From an uncultured Acetatifactor sp. (GTDB lineage: Bacteria > Bacillota > Clostridia > Lachnospirales > Lachnospiraceae), in assembly GCA_910584375.1 (NCBI GenBank), contig CAJUAH010000001.1, positions 1 to 14,459 on the forward strand: 14,459 nt of DNA, read 5' to 3'. Both the position numbers and the translations under genes were made by a program. How positions within the stretch are numbered: position 1 is the stretch's first letter; every line of letters begins with the position of its first letter. The notes below the pieces were generated by a model. That model was not told where the DNA came from. It worked only from the letters and a program-made list of their open reading frames with translations, and searched no databases. Shown piece by piece: positions 6,216-12,371 of this stretch.

Positions 6216-7120
6216 TGAATACGCAGGTGAACATAGCGGGGGTAACTTTTAAAAATCCGGTGATGACCGGCTCCGGTACTTTTGGCTCCGGCATGGAGTA
6301 CGGCGAGTTTGTGGACTTAAACCGCCTTGGCGCGGTGGTGACCAAGGGCGTGGCCAATGTGCCCTGGCCCGGCAATCCCACGCCCCGGGTGGCGGAGGTC
6401 TACGGCGGCATGCTCAATGCCATCGGTCTGCAGAACCCCGGCATAGACGTATTTATGGAGCGGGATATTCCTTTCCTGAAACAGTATGACACCAAGATTA
6501 TCGTCAATGTCTGCGGCAAGACCGTGGAGGATTATCTGGAGGTGGTGGAAAAGCTGGGTGAGGAATCCGCCGTAGCCATGCTGGAGATCAATGTATCCTG
6601 TCCCAATGTCAAGGAGGGGGCCATCGCTTTCGGCCAGAAGGCGGACGCCCTTTATCATATCACGGAGCAGATCAAACGGAAAGCCCGGCAGCCTGTCATC
6701 ATGAAACTCAGTCCCAATGTGACGGATATCGGGGAGATGGCCAGAGCAGCGGAGGCGGCGGGTGCGGACGCGCTCTCCCTGATCAACACTTTGACGGGTA
6801 TGAAGATAGACATACATCGCCGCTGTTTTGCCCTGGCCAACAAGACCGGGGGTATGAGCGGCCCGGCCATCAAGCCGGTGGCTGTGCGCATGGTGTACCA
6901 GGCATCCCACGCGGTGCAGATTCCGGTGATCGGCATGGGCGGCATCGCCACGGGGGAGGACGCCATAGAGTTTATTCTGGCGGGAGCCACGGCGGTCAGC
7001 GTGGGCGCCATGAATTTCGTAGATCCCTATGCCACGGTCAAAGTGATCGAGGGGATCGAAGACTATATGCGCGCTTACGGCGTGGAGAATATCACCGATT
7101 TGATCGGTATTGTGGAATAA
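6215..7120 (+). CDS. pyrD: Dihydroorotate dehydrogenase, class 1B catalytic subunit
   Basis: A 301-residue FMN enzyme oxidising dihydroorotate to orotate in the cytosol, with electrons leaving through PyrK. It is a TIM-barrel with substrate loop NAIGLQNPG (68-76), the catalytic cysteine in NVSCPN (Cys129; class 1 enzymes use Cys where class 2 use Ser), LINT (189-192), SGP (215-217) and the FMN phosphate loop GMGGI (240-244). Length and the adjacent pyrK place it in class 1B. Start ATG 6215 overlaps the pyrK stop, with GGAGGTGG just upstream. No pyrE or pyrF follows; the next gene is sporulation-related, so the pyr genes here form a two-gene unit. Confidence 0.96.
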   Translation: MNTQVNIAGVTFKNPVMTGSGTFGSGMEYGEFVDLNRLGAVVTKGVANVPWPGNPTPRVAEVYGGMLNAIGLQNPGIDVFMERDIPFLKQYDTKIIVNVCGKTVEDYLEVVEKLGEESAVAMLEINVSCPNVKEGAIAFGQKADALYHITEQIKRKARQPVIMKLSPNVTDIGEMARAAEAAGADALSLINTLTGMKIDIHRRCFALANKTGGMSGPAIKPVAVRMVYQASHAVQIPVIGMGGIATGEDAIEFILAGATAVSVGAMNFVDPYATVKVIEGIEDYMRAYGVENITDLIGIVE

Positions 7121-7142
7121 CGAGTAAAATGCTCCGCATTTA

Positions 7143-7175
7143 ACTCTACGGAACGGAGAGTGCGCCGAGGCGCAC
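7143..7175 (+). repeat. Two adjacent hairpins after pyrD
   Basis: ACTCT/AGAGT (7143-7147 with 7157-7161) abuts GTGCGCC-GA-GGCGCAC (7160-7175), a 7-bp perfect inverted repeat. There is no T-run, so it is not a standard terminator. The string GGCGCACGA occurs again at 14448-14456 after the last gene, which suggests a small repeated 3'-end element. Two copies are too few to prove this. Confidence 0.35.
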
Positions 7176-7205
7176 GAAAATTAAGGAATAAAACCAAGAC
7201 TGCCT

Positions 7206-7231
7206 TCATAGATATACTAATAAGTATAATC
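7206..7231 (+). promoter_or_regulatory. Possible promoter of the sipL-like gene
   Basis: TATAAT lies at 7225-7230, 18 bp before the GTG start, and TCATA sits about 14 bp upstream of it. The TCATA...GTATAAT pair loosely resembles mother-cell sigma-E promoters, as would suit a spore gene; a sigma-A -35 was not found. Weak evidence. Confidence 0.3.
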
Positions 7232-7248
7232 AGGGAGGTAGTTTTTTT

Positions 7249-8811
7249 GTGGAACTGATCAAGAAAAATATACATATGGATCGCATCAGGACGCAGGCGG
7301 TATCCCAGATCACGCTGGAGGAGGATATGAATATCCCCGACCAGAAATCGGATGTAGACAGCCTGTGCTTTGACCGGGCCACAGTGACGGTGGATGAGGT
7401 AAAACCCTATACGGACTATGTGCAGGTCCGGGGAAGACTGTGCTTTTGCGTGCTGTACCACACCCAGGAGGAGGGCTGCGGTCTGGTGACGCTGGAGGGA
7501 AAGATCCCCTTTGAGGAAAAGATCAACATGCAGGGGGTACAGAGCAGCGACATGGTGCATGTGCAGAATACATTGGAGGATCTCAGCGTGGGGATCATCA
7601 ATTCCCGCAAGCTCAGTATTCAGGCGGTGGCAACCCTGACGGCCCGGGTGCAGGAACTGTATGACGAGGAGGCGCCCATAGGTCTCTACGGGGAGGACAG
7701 CGCGGAATATCGCCGCACTCCGGTGGAAGTGGCCCAGATCGCCATCTGTAAGAATGATATTTTCAGAGTAAAGGAAGAGATCACTCTGCCCGCCAGTTAC
7801 CCCAATATGTTCCAGATCCTGTGGAGCAGTCTGACGTTGGACGACGTGGAGTGTAAGCCCCTGGAAGAAAAGCTTTCGCTGCAGGGGGATCTGCACCTGT
7901 TTTTGCTGTATGAGGGCGAGGGAGAAGACCACCCGGTGCGTTCCTTTGAGACCACGATTCCCTTCAGCGGCACGCTGGAATGTCACGGCAGCAGGGACGG
8001 CATGATCCCGGATATTCAATTTATGATGGGGCAGCAGGAGCTGGATATCCGTCCGGATCTGGACGGGGAGGAGAGGATCATCGGCCTGGAGGCGGTGCTG
8101 GAGATCGATATACGCATCTATGAGGAGGAACAGACGGAGATACTCACCAATATATACGGCGTGACCAAAGAACTGACCACCATCAGCAGGCCCGCGGCTC
8201 TGCGGCGGCTCCTGTCCAGGGTGAACGGCAAGATGAAGATCAGCGATCATGCGCGTATCCCGAACAAGGGAGCGGGAATCCTGCAGCTATTGCACAGTGA
8301 GGGAACGGTGCAGCCGGACCGGCAGGAGATAACGGAGGCCGGGCTGGAACTGTGGGGCAGCCTGCAGGTCAAGGTGCTGTATATCACCGGAGCGGACGAT
8401 ATGCCCTATGCCAGCGCCGCGGCGCAGATCCCTTACCATTATACTTTGGAGATTCCCGGACTGGAAAAAGAGGATATATGCGACGTCAAGTACAGTGTGG
8501 AACAGCTGCAGGTCACGATGCTGGACGGAGAGGAGATGGACGTAAAGGCGGTGCTGGTCTTTGGAACCATCGTCTTTAGAAATATCCCGCTGGAGCTGAT
8601 CGGGGATGTGATAGCCGCTCCCTTGGATACCCATAAGCTGGGCGCTCTGCCCGGCATGACCATCTATATAGTCAAGCCCGGAGATAACCTGTGGAATATC
8701 GGCAAGCGCTACTATCTGCCGGTGGAACGGCTGCGGGAGCTGAACGAACTGACCGGCGATGAACTGATGCCGGGACAGAAACTGCTGGTGGTGAAAGGCG
8801 GCATGGCGTAA
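7249..8811 (+). CDS. sipL: SipL-like spore coat morphogenesis protein (DUF3794 repeats + LysM)
   Basis: A 520-residue protein without signal peptide. The bulk is beta-rich with repeated segments of the DUF3794 (SipL/SPOCS) type. Phrases such as YVQVRGRLCFCVLY, LQGDLHLFLLYEGEG and LWGSLQVKVLYITG recur at the matching place of each unit. A LysM domain ends the protein (about 473-516, IVKPGDNLWNIGKRYYLP ... ELMPGQKLLV). SipL of Clostridioides difficile has the same order and nearly the same length; there the LysM domain binds the coat ATPase SpoIVA and anchors the coat to the forespore membrane. Start: GTG 7249 with GGGAGG at 7233-7238; ATG 7276 is an alternative but is farther from the site. 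It is isolated from pyrD by 128 bp and ends at a strong terminator. Confidence 0.85.
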   Translation: MELIKKNIHMDRIRTQAVSQITLEEDMNIPDQKSDVDSLCFDRATVTVDEVKPYTDYVQVRGRLCFCVLYHTQEEGCGLVTLEGKIPFEEKINMQGVQSSDMVHVQNTLEDLSVGIINSRKLSIQAVATLTARVQELYDEEAPIGLYGEDSAEYRRTPVEVAQIAICKNDIFRVKEEITLPASYPNMFQILWSSLTLDDVECKPLEEKLSLQGDLHLFLLYEGEGEDHPVRSFETTIPFSGTLECHGSRDGMIPDIQFMMGQQELDIRPDLDGEERIIGLEAVLEIDIRIYEEEQTEILTNIYGVTKELTTISRPAALRRLLSRVNGKMKISDHARIPNKGAGILQLLHSEGTVQPDRQEITEAGLELWGSLQVKVLYITGADDMPYASAAAQIPYHYTLEIPGLEKEDICDVKYSVEQLQVTMLDGEEMDVKAVLVFGTIVFRNIPLELIGDVIAAPLDTHKLGALPGMTIYIVKPGDNLWNIGKRYYLPVERLRELNELTGDELMPGQKLLVVKGGMA

Positions 8812-8853
8812 GAGAATGTAAGCCGGTACGGCATATTTTGCGAGAGATATGGA

Positions 8854-8887
8854 AAACAGGAGTGCGCTGACACTCCTGTTTCTTTTT
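8854..8887. terminator. Strong terminator shared by the convergent sipL-like and minus-strand genes
   Basis: An 11-bp perfect stem (AAACAGGAGTG 8854-8864 with its complement 8871-8881) closes a 6-nt loop. On the plus strand TTTCTTTTT overlaps and follows the stem; on the minus strand TTTTCC ends it. It lies 43 bp after sipL and 69 bp after the stop of the minus-strand gene, so it can serve both. Confidence 0.8.
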
Positions 8888-8955
8888 ACGACAGTATGTT
8901 GTTCCAGACATATCCCGGCGTGTCCGCTAAAGCGGTATCCCCGCCTGAAACGCGT

Positions 8956-9549
8956 TTACTTGCCTGCGTCCTCAGCCATCTTGTCAAAGCCTGACAGAAC
9001 GGCGTCATAGGTCTGCTGGCAGATGCCGGGCAGCTGTCCGCCCCAGGTCGCCTCAGCCTTCTTGTAGCCTTTCTCAAAAGCAGCCTTCATCTCGTCGATC
9101 TTGTCGGGATCTCCGCCCGTCAACGCGGTGGCAAAACTCAGGATTCGGTCAGAGGTCTGCTTTACGCCCCAATAGCCGTCCTCGGCGATATCCTTCTGCG
9201 CCTGCAGCCTGGTGGCGGGATCAACCTTGTAGTTGCCGTTTCTCAGGAACTGCCAGATATCGTTGGCCTGCCCGTAAGCGGTGGACTGCTGGGTCATCAT
9301 CTTTTCCACCAGGCTCCGCAGCTGGGAAGTGCGGGCTTCCGCATCGGCTTTCAGCTGATTGATCAGATTGGTATTGGGGGTGTAGGTCTTCTTCGTGGAA
9401 GACGTCTGCTCCGCAGAGTGCTCATATACCACGCCGCTGTCCTGGGTGGTAGAGGTACTCTTTGCGGCCTCTGTGGCCGTGGTTTCCTTGGGAGTGGCTG
9501 TGTAGCTGCCATAGGCGGCCTGTGTCGATGTAACTCCGTTTACATTCAT
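8956..9549 (-). CDS. Conserved hypothetical protein, probable flagellar-regulon (sigma-D) member
   Basis: A 197-residue protein without signal peptide or membrane segment. Residues 1-60 are Ser/Thr/Ala-rich and low-complexity (MNVNGVTSTQAAYGSYTATP...). From about 60 the protein is helical and well ordered: LKADAEARTSQLRSLVEKMM (67-86), a block AQKDIAEDGYWGVKQTSDRI (117-136), TGGDPDKIDEM (144-154) and GGQLPGICQQTYDAV (170-184). I recognise this block from uncharacterised proteins of flagellated Firmicutes; the biochemical role is unknown. AGAAGG (9560-9555) lies correctly before the ATG. The upstream promoter matches sigma-D/sigma-28 (9647-9673), linking it to motility. Its codon use and GC content match its neighbours. 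Convergent with the sipL-like gene. Confidence 0.8.
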   Translation of the reverse strand: MNVNGVTSTQAAYGSYTATPKETTATEAAKSTSTTQDSGVVYEHSAEQTSSTKKTYTPNTNLINQLKADAEARTSQLRSLVEKMMTQQSTAYGQANDIWQFLRNGNYKVDPATRLQAQKDIAEDGYWGVKQTSDRILSFATALTGGDPDKIDEMKAAFEKGYKKAEATWGGQLPGICQQTYDAVLSGFDKMAEDAGK

Positions 9550-9564
9550 ATTGACCTTCTTTCC

Positions 9565-9585
9565 GGCGCCTCTGCGCCTTTTTTT
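9565..9585 (+). other. GC hairpin with T-run on the strand antisense to the 5' UTR
   Basis: GGCGC (9565-9569) and GCGCC (9574-9578) form a short hairpin followed by seven T residues on the plus strand. It lies in the 5' UTR of the minus-strand gene, so as a terminator it would only stop antisense transcription. On the minus strand it is a hairpin just before the ribosome binding site. Confidence 0.3.
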
Positions 9586-9588
9586 ATT

Positions 9589-9606
9589 CGCGTCATCCGT
9601 GACGCG
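9589..9606 (-). other. 5' UTR hairpin of the sigma-D gene
   Basis: CGCGTCA (9589-9595) and TGACGCG (9600-9606) form a perfect 7-bp stem with a 4-nt loop. It lies in the roughly 90-nt leader of the minus-strand gene, directly followed by the GGCGC hairpin at 9565-9578. Two tandem stems near the ribosome binding site could affect translation or stability. Confidence 0.45.
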
Positions 9607-9646
9607 GTATGCTGGACAGATATCCAGACAGATACTTGTATAGTCT

Positions 9647-9673
9647 ATTTCGGCAAAATATGTAAAATATTTA
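9647..9673 (-). promoter_or_regulatory. Sigma-D/sigma-28 (flagellar) promoter
   Basis: On the minus strand TAAA (9673-9670) is followed after exactly 15 bp by GCCGAAAT (9654-9647). The flagellar sigma consensus is TAAA-N15-GCCGATAA/T, so 11 or more of the 12 key positions match depending on the consensus used. The start codon of the 197-aa gene is about 98 nt downstream. Confidence 0.7.
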
Positions 9674-9770
9674 TAGATGTAAATCTTTTTTTGAAAATAT
9701 TTTACAGGGTGTAATATAAGGGTTTTTCTTTCCGCTGTTTTACGGCAGTATAAAACCTCGCTGAGAAAGT

Positions 9771-9800
9771 TTGCAAAGAAACCTCAGTAAATTATATTAT
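9771..9800 (+). promoter_or_regulatory. Possible sigma-A promoter for the LytTR/toxin-like cluster or a short RNA
   Basis: TTGCAA (9771-9776) with TATATT (9793-9798, 16-bp spacer) or TATTAT (9795-9800, 18-bp spacer) in a very AT-rich stretch. No better promoter was found in the 280 bp before the LytTR reading frame. Confidence 0.4.
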
Positions 9801-9823
9801 AAAATAATAAATATAAGAACGTT

Positions 9824-9881
9824 GCATGGTTTTTCATGCGAAATTGAACAGATGGTGTTGAGGAGCACGGTCTGTTTTTTT
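9824..9881 (+). terminator. Leader hairpin followed by terminator-like stem
   Basis: GCATG (9824-9828)/CATGC (9835-9839) forms a first hairpin. AACAGA (9847-9852)/TCTGTT (9871-9876), with GTG/CAC pairing inside, forms a second that ends in seven T residues (9875-9881). It lies about 75 nt after the possible start point and 100 bp before the LytTR frame, so it is either the end of a short RNA of about 80 nt or an attenuator for the cluster. The rest of 9674-9982 shows no convincing gene. Confidence 0.4.
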
Positions 9882-9982
9882 ATCCCGGCTTACATGCCTT
9901 CTGTCCCGTACCGTGGACGGTGGCGGAAAGACCGGTTAGGGTGGAGTGAGAACTTTCATAGTGTAAATGCGGGGACAAAAGA

Positions 9983-10252
9983 ATGAGAGATAAGGAAGAA
10001 CTTGTCAGGAGGGCCAGGCGGATCGTCAAGGGGATCTTTCAGGGAACTAAGCAGGCGATCCCATACTGTAAGGGGGATATGGAATGGCGTTTCAACCATA
10101 TGTGCGGTTGCGGACTGTATTGCGCTCCGGTCAGAAAGGCGCTGCAGGGTTGTATGGGAGACGGCCAGCAGGTCAGGTATCAGGAGTACCATGTACAGAT
10201 GATTGGGGAGCAGGTCTGCCAGATTGCTGTGCAGGGTGAGAGGGTTTCATGA
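9983..10252 (+). CDS. N-terminal fragment of a LytTR-type regulator (frame broken)
   Basis: An 89-residue open frame starting MRDKEELVRRARRIVKGIFQ. A basic amphipathic helix is followed by a Cys-rich middle (CGCGLYCAPVRKALQGC) and strands VRYQEYHVQMIGEQVCQIAV, ending at a TGA. It overlaps the LytTR frame that continues one base further along. Removing one base in the GGGTTT run near 10241-10246 would join the two as ...VQGER-FHEEVYFLEEGEV. In related regulators an NTF2-like sensory domain precedes LytTR, and this segment may be a shortened version of it; that is a guess. The ribosome binding site is weak (GGGG at 9971-9974). It is most simply the first half of one gene of about 212 codons. 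Confidence 0.5.
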   Translation: MRDKEELVRRARRIVKGIFQGTKQAIPYCKGDMEWRFNHMCGCGLYCAPVRKALQGCMGDGQQVRYQEYHVQMIGEQVCQIAVQGERVS

Positions 10253-10622
10253 GGAGGTCTATTTTTTGGAGGAAGGGGAGGTGCTGTATATAGAATCTTC
10301 CCATAATAATGTGATCTGGCACTGCCGGGGATACCAGGTGGAGAGCAGGGATTCCCTCAAGCGCCTGGAACAATGCCTGCCTGGTGGGTTCATGCGGATC
10401 CACAGGGGATATATCGTCAATATAAGGCAGATATACAGCGTATGCGGCAATGAGGTTCGGCTGGCAAACGGCGATATTCTGGTCATTCCCATGAGAAATT
10501 GCGCCGGAGTGCGGAAATCCCTGCTGTCCCGGATGGAAAAAGAGCTTTTATCCCCGCAGACAGTTCATTCCTCCCCAAAAGTGGAACGGCAGGGCCAGGA
10601 TGAGATAAGATGCCTGTTGTAA
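10203..10622 (+). pseudogene. LytTR DNA-binding domain, C-terminal part of the broken regulator
   Basis: The frame encodes a clear LytTR domain: FLEEGEVLYIESSHNNVIWH (near its start), then a SLKRLEQCL helix, GGFMRIHRGYIVNIRQI and NGDILVIPMRN, the usual order of strands and helix in AgrA/LytR-type DNA-binding domains. Such domains control virulence, bacteriocin and competence genes. The frame has no good start: only a TTG at 10203 without a ribosome binding site, and the first ATG falls inside the domain. It must therefore be entered from the frame at 9983 by a +1 change, or the gene is damaged. The domain itself is intact. It ends 46 bp before the first helical protein, which it probably regulates. 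A C-terminal tail of about 25 residues after the domain is disordered. Confidence 0.65.
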
Positions 10623-10667
10623 CATACAGTTGTGGTTCATACACAAAACGGAAATGGAGGAAAAAAC

Positions 10668-11723
10668 ATGGCAATGGAGTATGACGTAAACAGCGAGAAA
10701 CAGTTGGTAGTCAGGGAGGGGGTCAGGAGCGAGAGCTACGACCTGACAAAACCCATGGGTGAAAACGCTCTCATGGTCAAAACGGAAAAACAGGACATTC
10801 TGCACCAGATGGACCTGCCCACAGTAATCTCCAATCTGAACAACACGGTGGATCTGCTGAATATCTCTTACCACGCGGTGTACGGGTTCCCGGAGCAGTC
10901 CCAGGTGTTTGGCCTGCAAAAGGGCGTCATGGATCTGAATGACAAAGGCATCGTGGTGGTGACGGATTTCAAGGATCAGGCCTCCGTGGTGGTGGCGGAG
11001 CTGGTGGGCGTCTACAGATGGCTGATCAAGGGTATGGAGAGCGTGGCCATCAGCAAGCTGGAGCAGTTTGCCAGCCGCGCGGCCGGCATGAGCGAGCAGG
11101 CCACGGAGATGGCGGACGGATACCAGGCGGCGGCGGACCGAACCTCTGCCGTGCTGCAGAAGGTCATGGACCAGAACGCAGCCCAGGTGGAAAAGAGCGC
11201 GGAACTCACCAGGATGATGAAGGAACTGGAGGCGGCTCAGGAGAGCGTGGCTGCGATCCAGAAATCCGTGGAGGAGCGGCTCAGCGGAATGAATCAGGAG
11301 TATCGCCGTCTGGTCAAGGTGGACGAGGACGTGCGCAGCCACAAGCAGACCATGGACATCATGGGCGCTGTTTTTGGATTTTTGGGCTCGGCGGTATCGG
11401 TTGCCGGAGCGGCAATGGGCGCTGGCAGCACGGTTGGGACGGGCACGTCGGGATCGGACATGCAGGGTCAGCAGGACTATGCGGAGGCCGAGAGCGACAA
11501 GAAAGATCTGGAGCGGCAGTTTGAGGACAAGGAACAGGAAATCTCCGATCTGGAAAAAAAGGTGCAGGATCTGATCGCTGAGAAGGATGCGGCCGAAGAG
11601 ACGGAAAAGGAAAGGCTGGAGAAGGAAATTTCCGCAGCCAGAAAAAAATTTCCGCGGCGAGAAAGGAAAAAGAAAACCTGGAAATCAAGAAAAAAGCCGC
11701 CGCCGACAAGCTGGAAAAGTTAG
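10668..11723 (+). CDS. Pore-forming-toxin-like helical protein A, zero-frame product (5' part)
   Basis: 351 residues in the zero frame, with no signal peptide. Residues 50-135 are mostly helical (LPTVISNLNNTVDLLNISYH, then VVAELVGVYRWLIKGM). About 140-228 is a long helical rod, 231-259 is a Gly/Ala-rich hydrophobic segment (MGAVFGFLGSAVSVAGAAMG), and a second charged coiled coil runs from about 270. Two long helices around one hydrophobic tongue is the design of ClyA/HBL/XaxA-type alpha-pore-forming toxins; I infer this from architecture only. From residue 328 the frame turns into a basic, Pro/Lys/Arg-rich tail before TAG, while the -1 frame continues the coiled coil. Start: GGAGG (10656-10660) is 7 nt before ATG 10668. 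The frame is open upstream to GTG 10632 but without a matching site. Confidence 0.7.
   Translation: MAMEYDVNSEKQLVVREGVRSESYDLTKPMGENALMVKTEKQDILHQMDLPTVISNLNNTVDLLNISYHAVYGFPEQSQVFGLQKGVMDLNDKGIVVVTDFKDQASVVVAELVGVYRWLIKGMESVAISKLEQFASRAAGMSEQATEMADGYQAAADRTSAVLQKVMDQNAAQVEKSAELTRMMKELEAAQESVAAIQKSVEERLSGMNQEYRRLVKVDEDVRSHKQTMDIMGAVFGFLGSAVSVAGAAMGAGSTVGTGTSGSDMQGQQDYAEAESDKKDLERQFEDKEQEISDLEKKVQDLIAEKDAAEETEKERLEKEISAARKKFPRRERKKKTWKSRKKPPPTSWKS
11626..11665 (+). repeat. Imperfect 20-bp tandem repeat at the frame break
   Basis: AAATTTCCGCAGCCAGAAA (11626-11644) is repeated as AAATTTCCGCGGCGAGAAA (11646-11664) with two mismatches and a period of 20. A 21-bp period would encode a heptad repeat ISAARKK-ISAARKE in frame; the missing base falls in the A7 run. 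Confidence 0.75.
11642..11648 (+). other. Slippery heptamer A_AAA_AAA for -1 frameshift
   Basis: In the zero frame the codons are AGA AAA AAA TTT, so the seven A residues form X_XXY_YYZ in the exact phase needed for a -1 shift. After the shift, ATT TCC GCG GCG AGA AAG continues the coiled coil to 12340. A Shine-Dalgarno-like GGAGAAGG (11618-11625) lies 16 nt upstream. GCGGCG just downstream could pair with CGCCGC in the GC-rich stretch near 11700, but this stem is weak. Transcriptional slippage at A7 would give the same product. Confidence 0.55.
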
Positions 11724-11728
11724 GCGGT

Positions 11729-12340
11729 ATGCTGGGCGCGCAGGGCACGCAGATGCAGCAGGCGGCTGCCGCCGGAGCGGACGCGGACGCCGCTCGGGCG
11801 GATCAGATGAACGCCATCTACACCGAGATTATGAATCTGGAAAAGCAGAAGACGGAGCAGGTGGGGCTGCTGGCCAAGTACGCCAAGCAGATGGAGGCCA
11901 CCGTCATCGACCAGCATTCCACCGAGGCAGCCATTCAGTCCCTGATCCTGGCCGTATCCTGCCTGAAAAAATCCGTGGTGGCGCTGAAAGATATCGCATT
12001 GTTCTGGTCCTCCCTGGAGAGGAGCTGCCGGGCGCTGGCGGGCAACACTCTCAAGGATGATATCAAGGCATTGCAGTCGGCGGATAAGGCGGACCGTATC
12101 GAGGCATACCAGAGTCCGGAGATCATGTACCCCATCGCGTCCTATATGGCAAAGTGGGTGGCTATCCTGTCCATCAGCCGGGACTATCTGGCGGCGGCGG
12201 AGAAGACCAGGTCGCATTTAAACGACACGGTGGGCAACTCCGACTCCGTGACCATGTCCAGAGAAGATCACTGGGAACTGGCCTCCAGGCTGGCGGGCGA
12301 AGTGGGCGACAGCCTCACCCGGCAGATCGCGGGCAAATAA
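11729..12340 (+). CDS. Pore-forming-toxin-like helical protein A, -1 frame continuation (3' part)
   Basis: This -1 frame is open from before 11648 and reads ISAARKEKENLEIKKKAAAD into LEKLGGMLGAQG, so the ATG at 11729 is simply internal. It has no usable ribosome binding site (AGGCGG only 1-2 nt before it). The region gives a helical hairpin: MNAIYTEIMNLEKQKTEQVG, then about 40 mostly hydrophobic helical residues (AAIQSLILAVSCLKKSVVAL, KDIALFWSSLERSCRAL), an Ile/Tyr/Trp-containing helix (YMAKWVAILSISRDYLAAAE) and a short tail. In ClyA-superfamily toxins the long C-terminal helix likewise packs back on the N-terminal bundle. Joined at the slippery site to the 5' part it gives about 557 residues. 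Followed 31 bp later by protein B. Confidence 0.65.
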   Translation: MLGAQGTQMQQAAAAGADADAARADQMNAIYTEIMNLEKQKTEQVGLLAKYAKQMEATVIDQHSTEAAIQSLILAVSCLKKSVVALKDIALFWSSLERSCRALAGNTLKDDIKALQSADKADRIEAYQSPEIMYPIASYMAKWVAILSISRDYLAAAEKTRSHLNDTVGNSDSVTMSREDHWELASRLAGEVGDSLTRQIAGK

Positions 12341-12371
12341 AGCCGGACACCGCAAAGGAAAGGAGAAAAAT

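Noticed and set aside
7075..8250. 391-codon minus-strand open frame over the sipL-like gene
   Set aside because: It is antisense to a recognised DUF3794 protein, His/Leu-rich in the way typical of shadow frames, and has no family resemblance.
9418..9714. 98-codon plus-strand frame over the promoter and start of the 197-aa gene
   Set aside because: Antisense to a well-supported gene and crosses its sigma-D promoter and leader hairpins.
9721..9800. Possible c-di-GMP riboswitch (GCAAAG motif near a CTGAG/CTCAG stem)
   Set aside because: The conserved core of the class I riboswitch (receptor and docking segments) is not present; only a short chance similarity.
9771..9986. 71-codon plus-strand frame in the leader before the LytTR regulator
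   Set aside because: It runs through a terminator-like hairpin, lacks an ATG with ribosome binding site, and its composition changes midway; judged non-coding.
10548..11342. 264-codon minus-strand open frame over the LytTR end and gene A
   Set aside because: His/Leu-rich shadow of coding DNA, with no ribosome binding site or domain.
11018..11524. 168-codon plus-strand frame inside gene A
   Set aside because: Gly/Arg-rich alternative frame of GC-rich coiled-coil coding DNA; no start signal.
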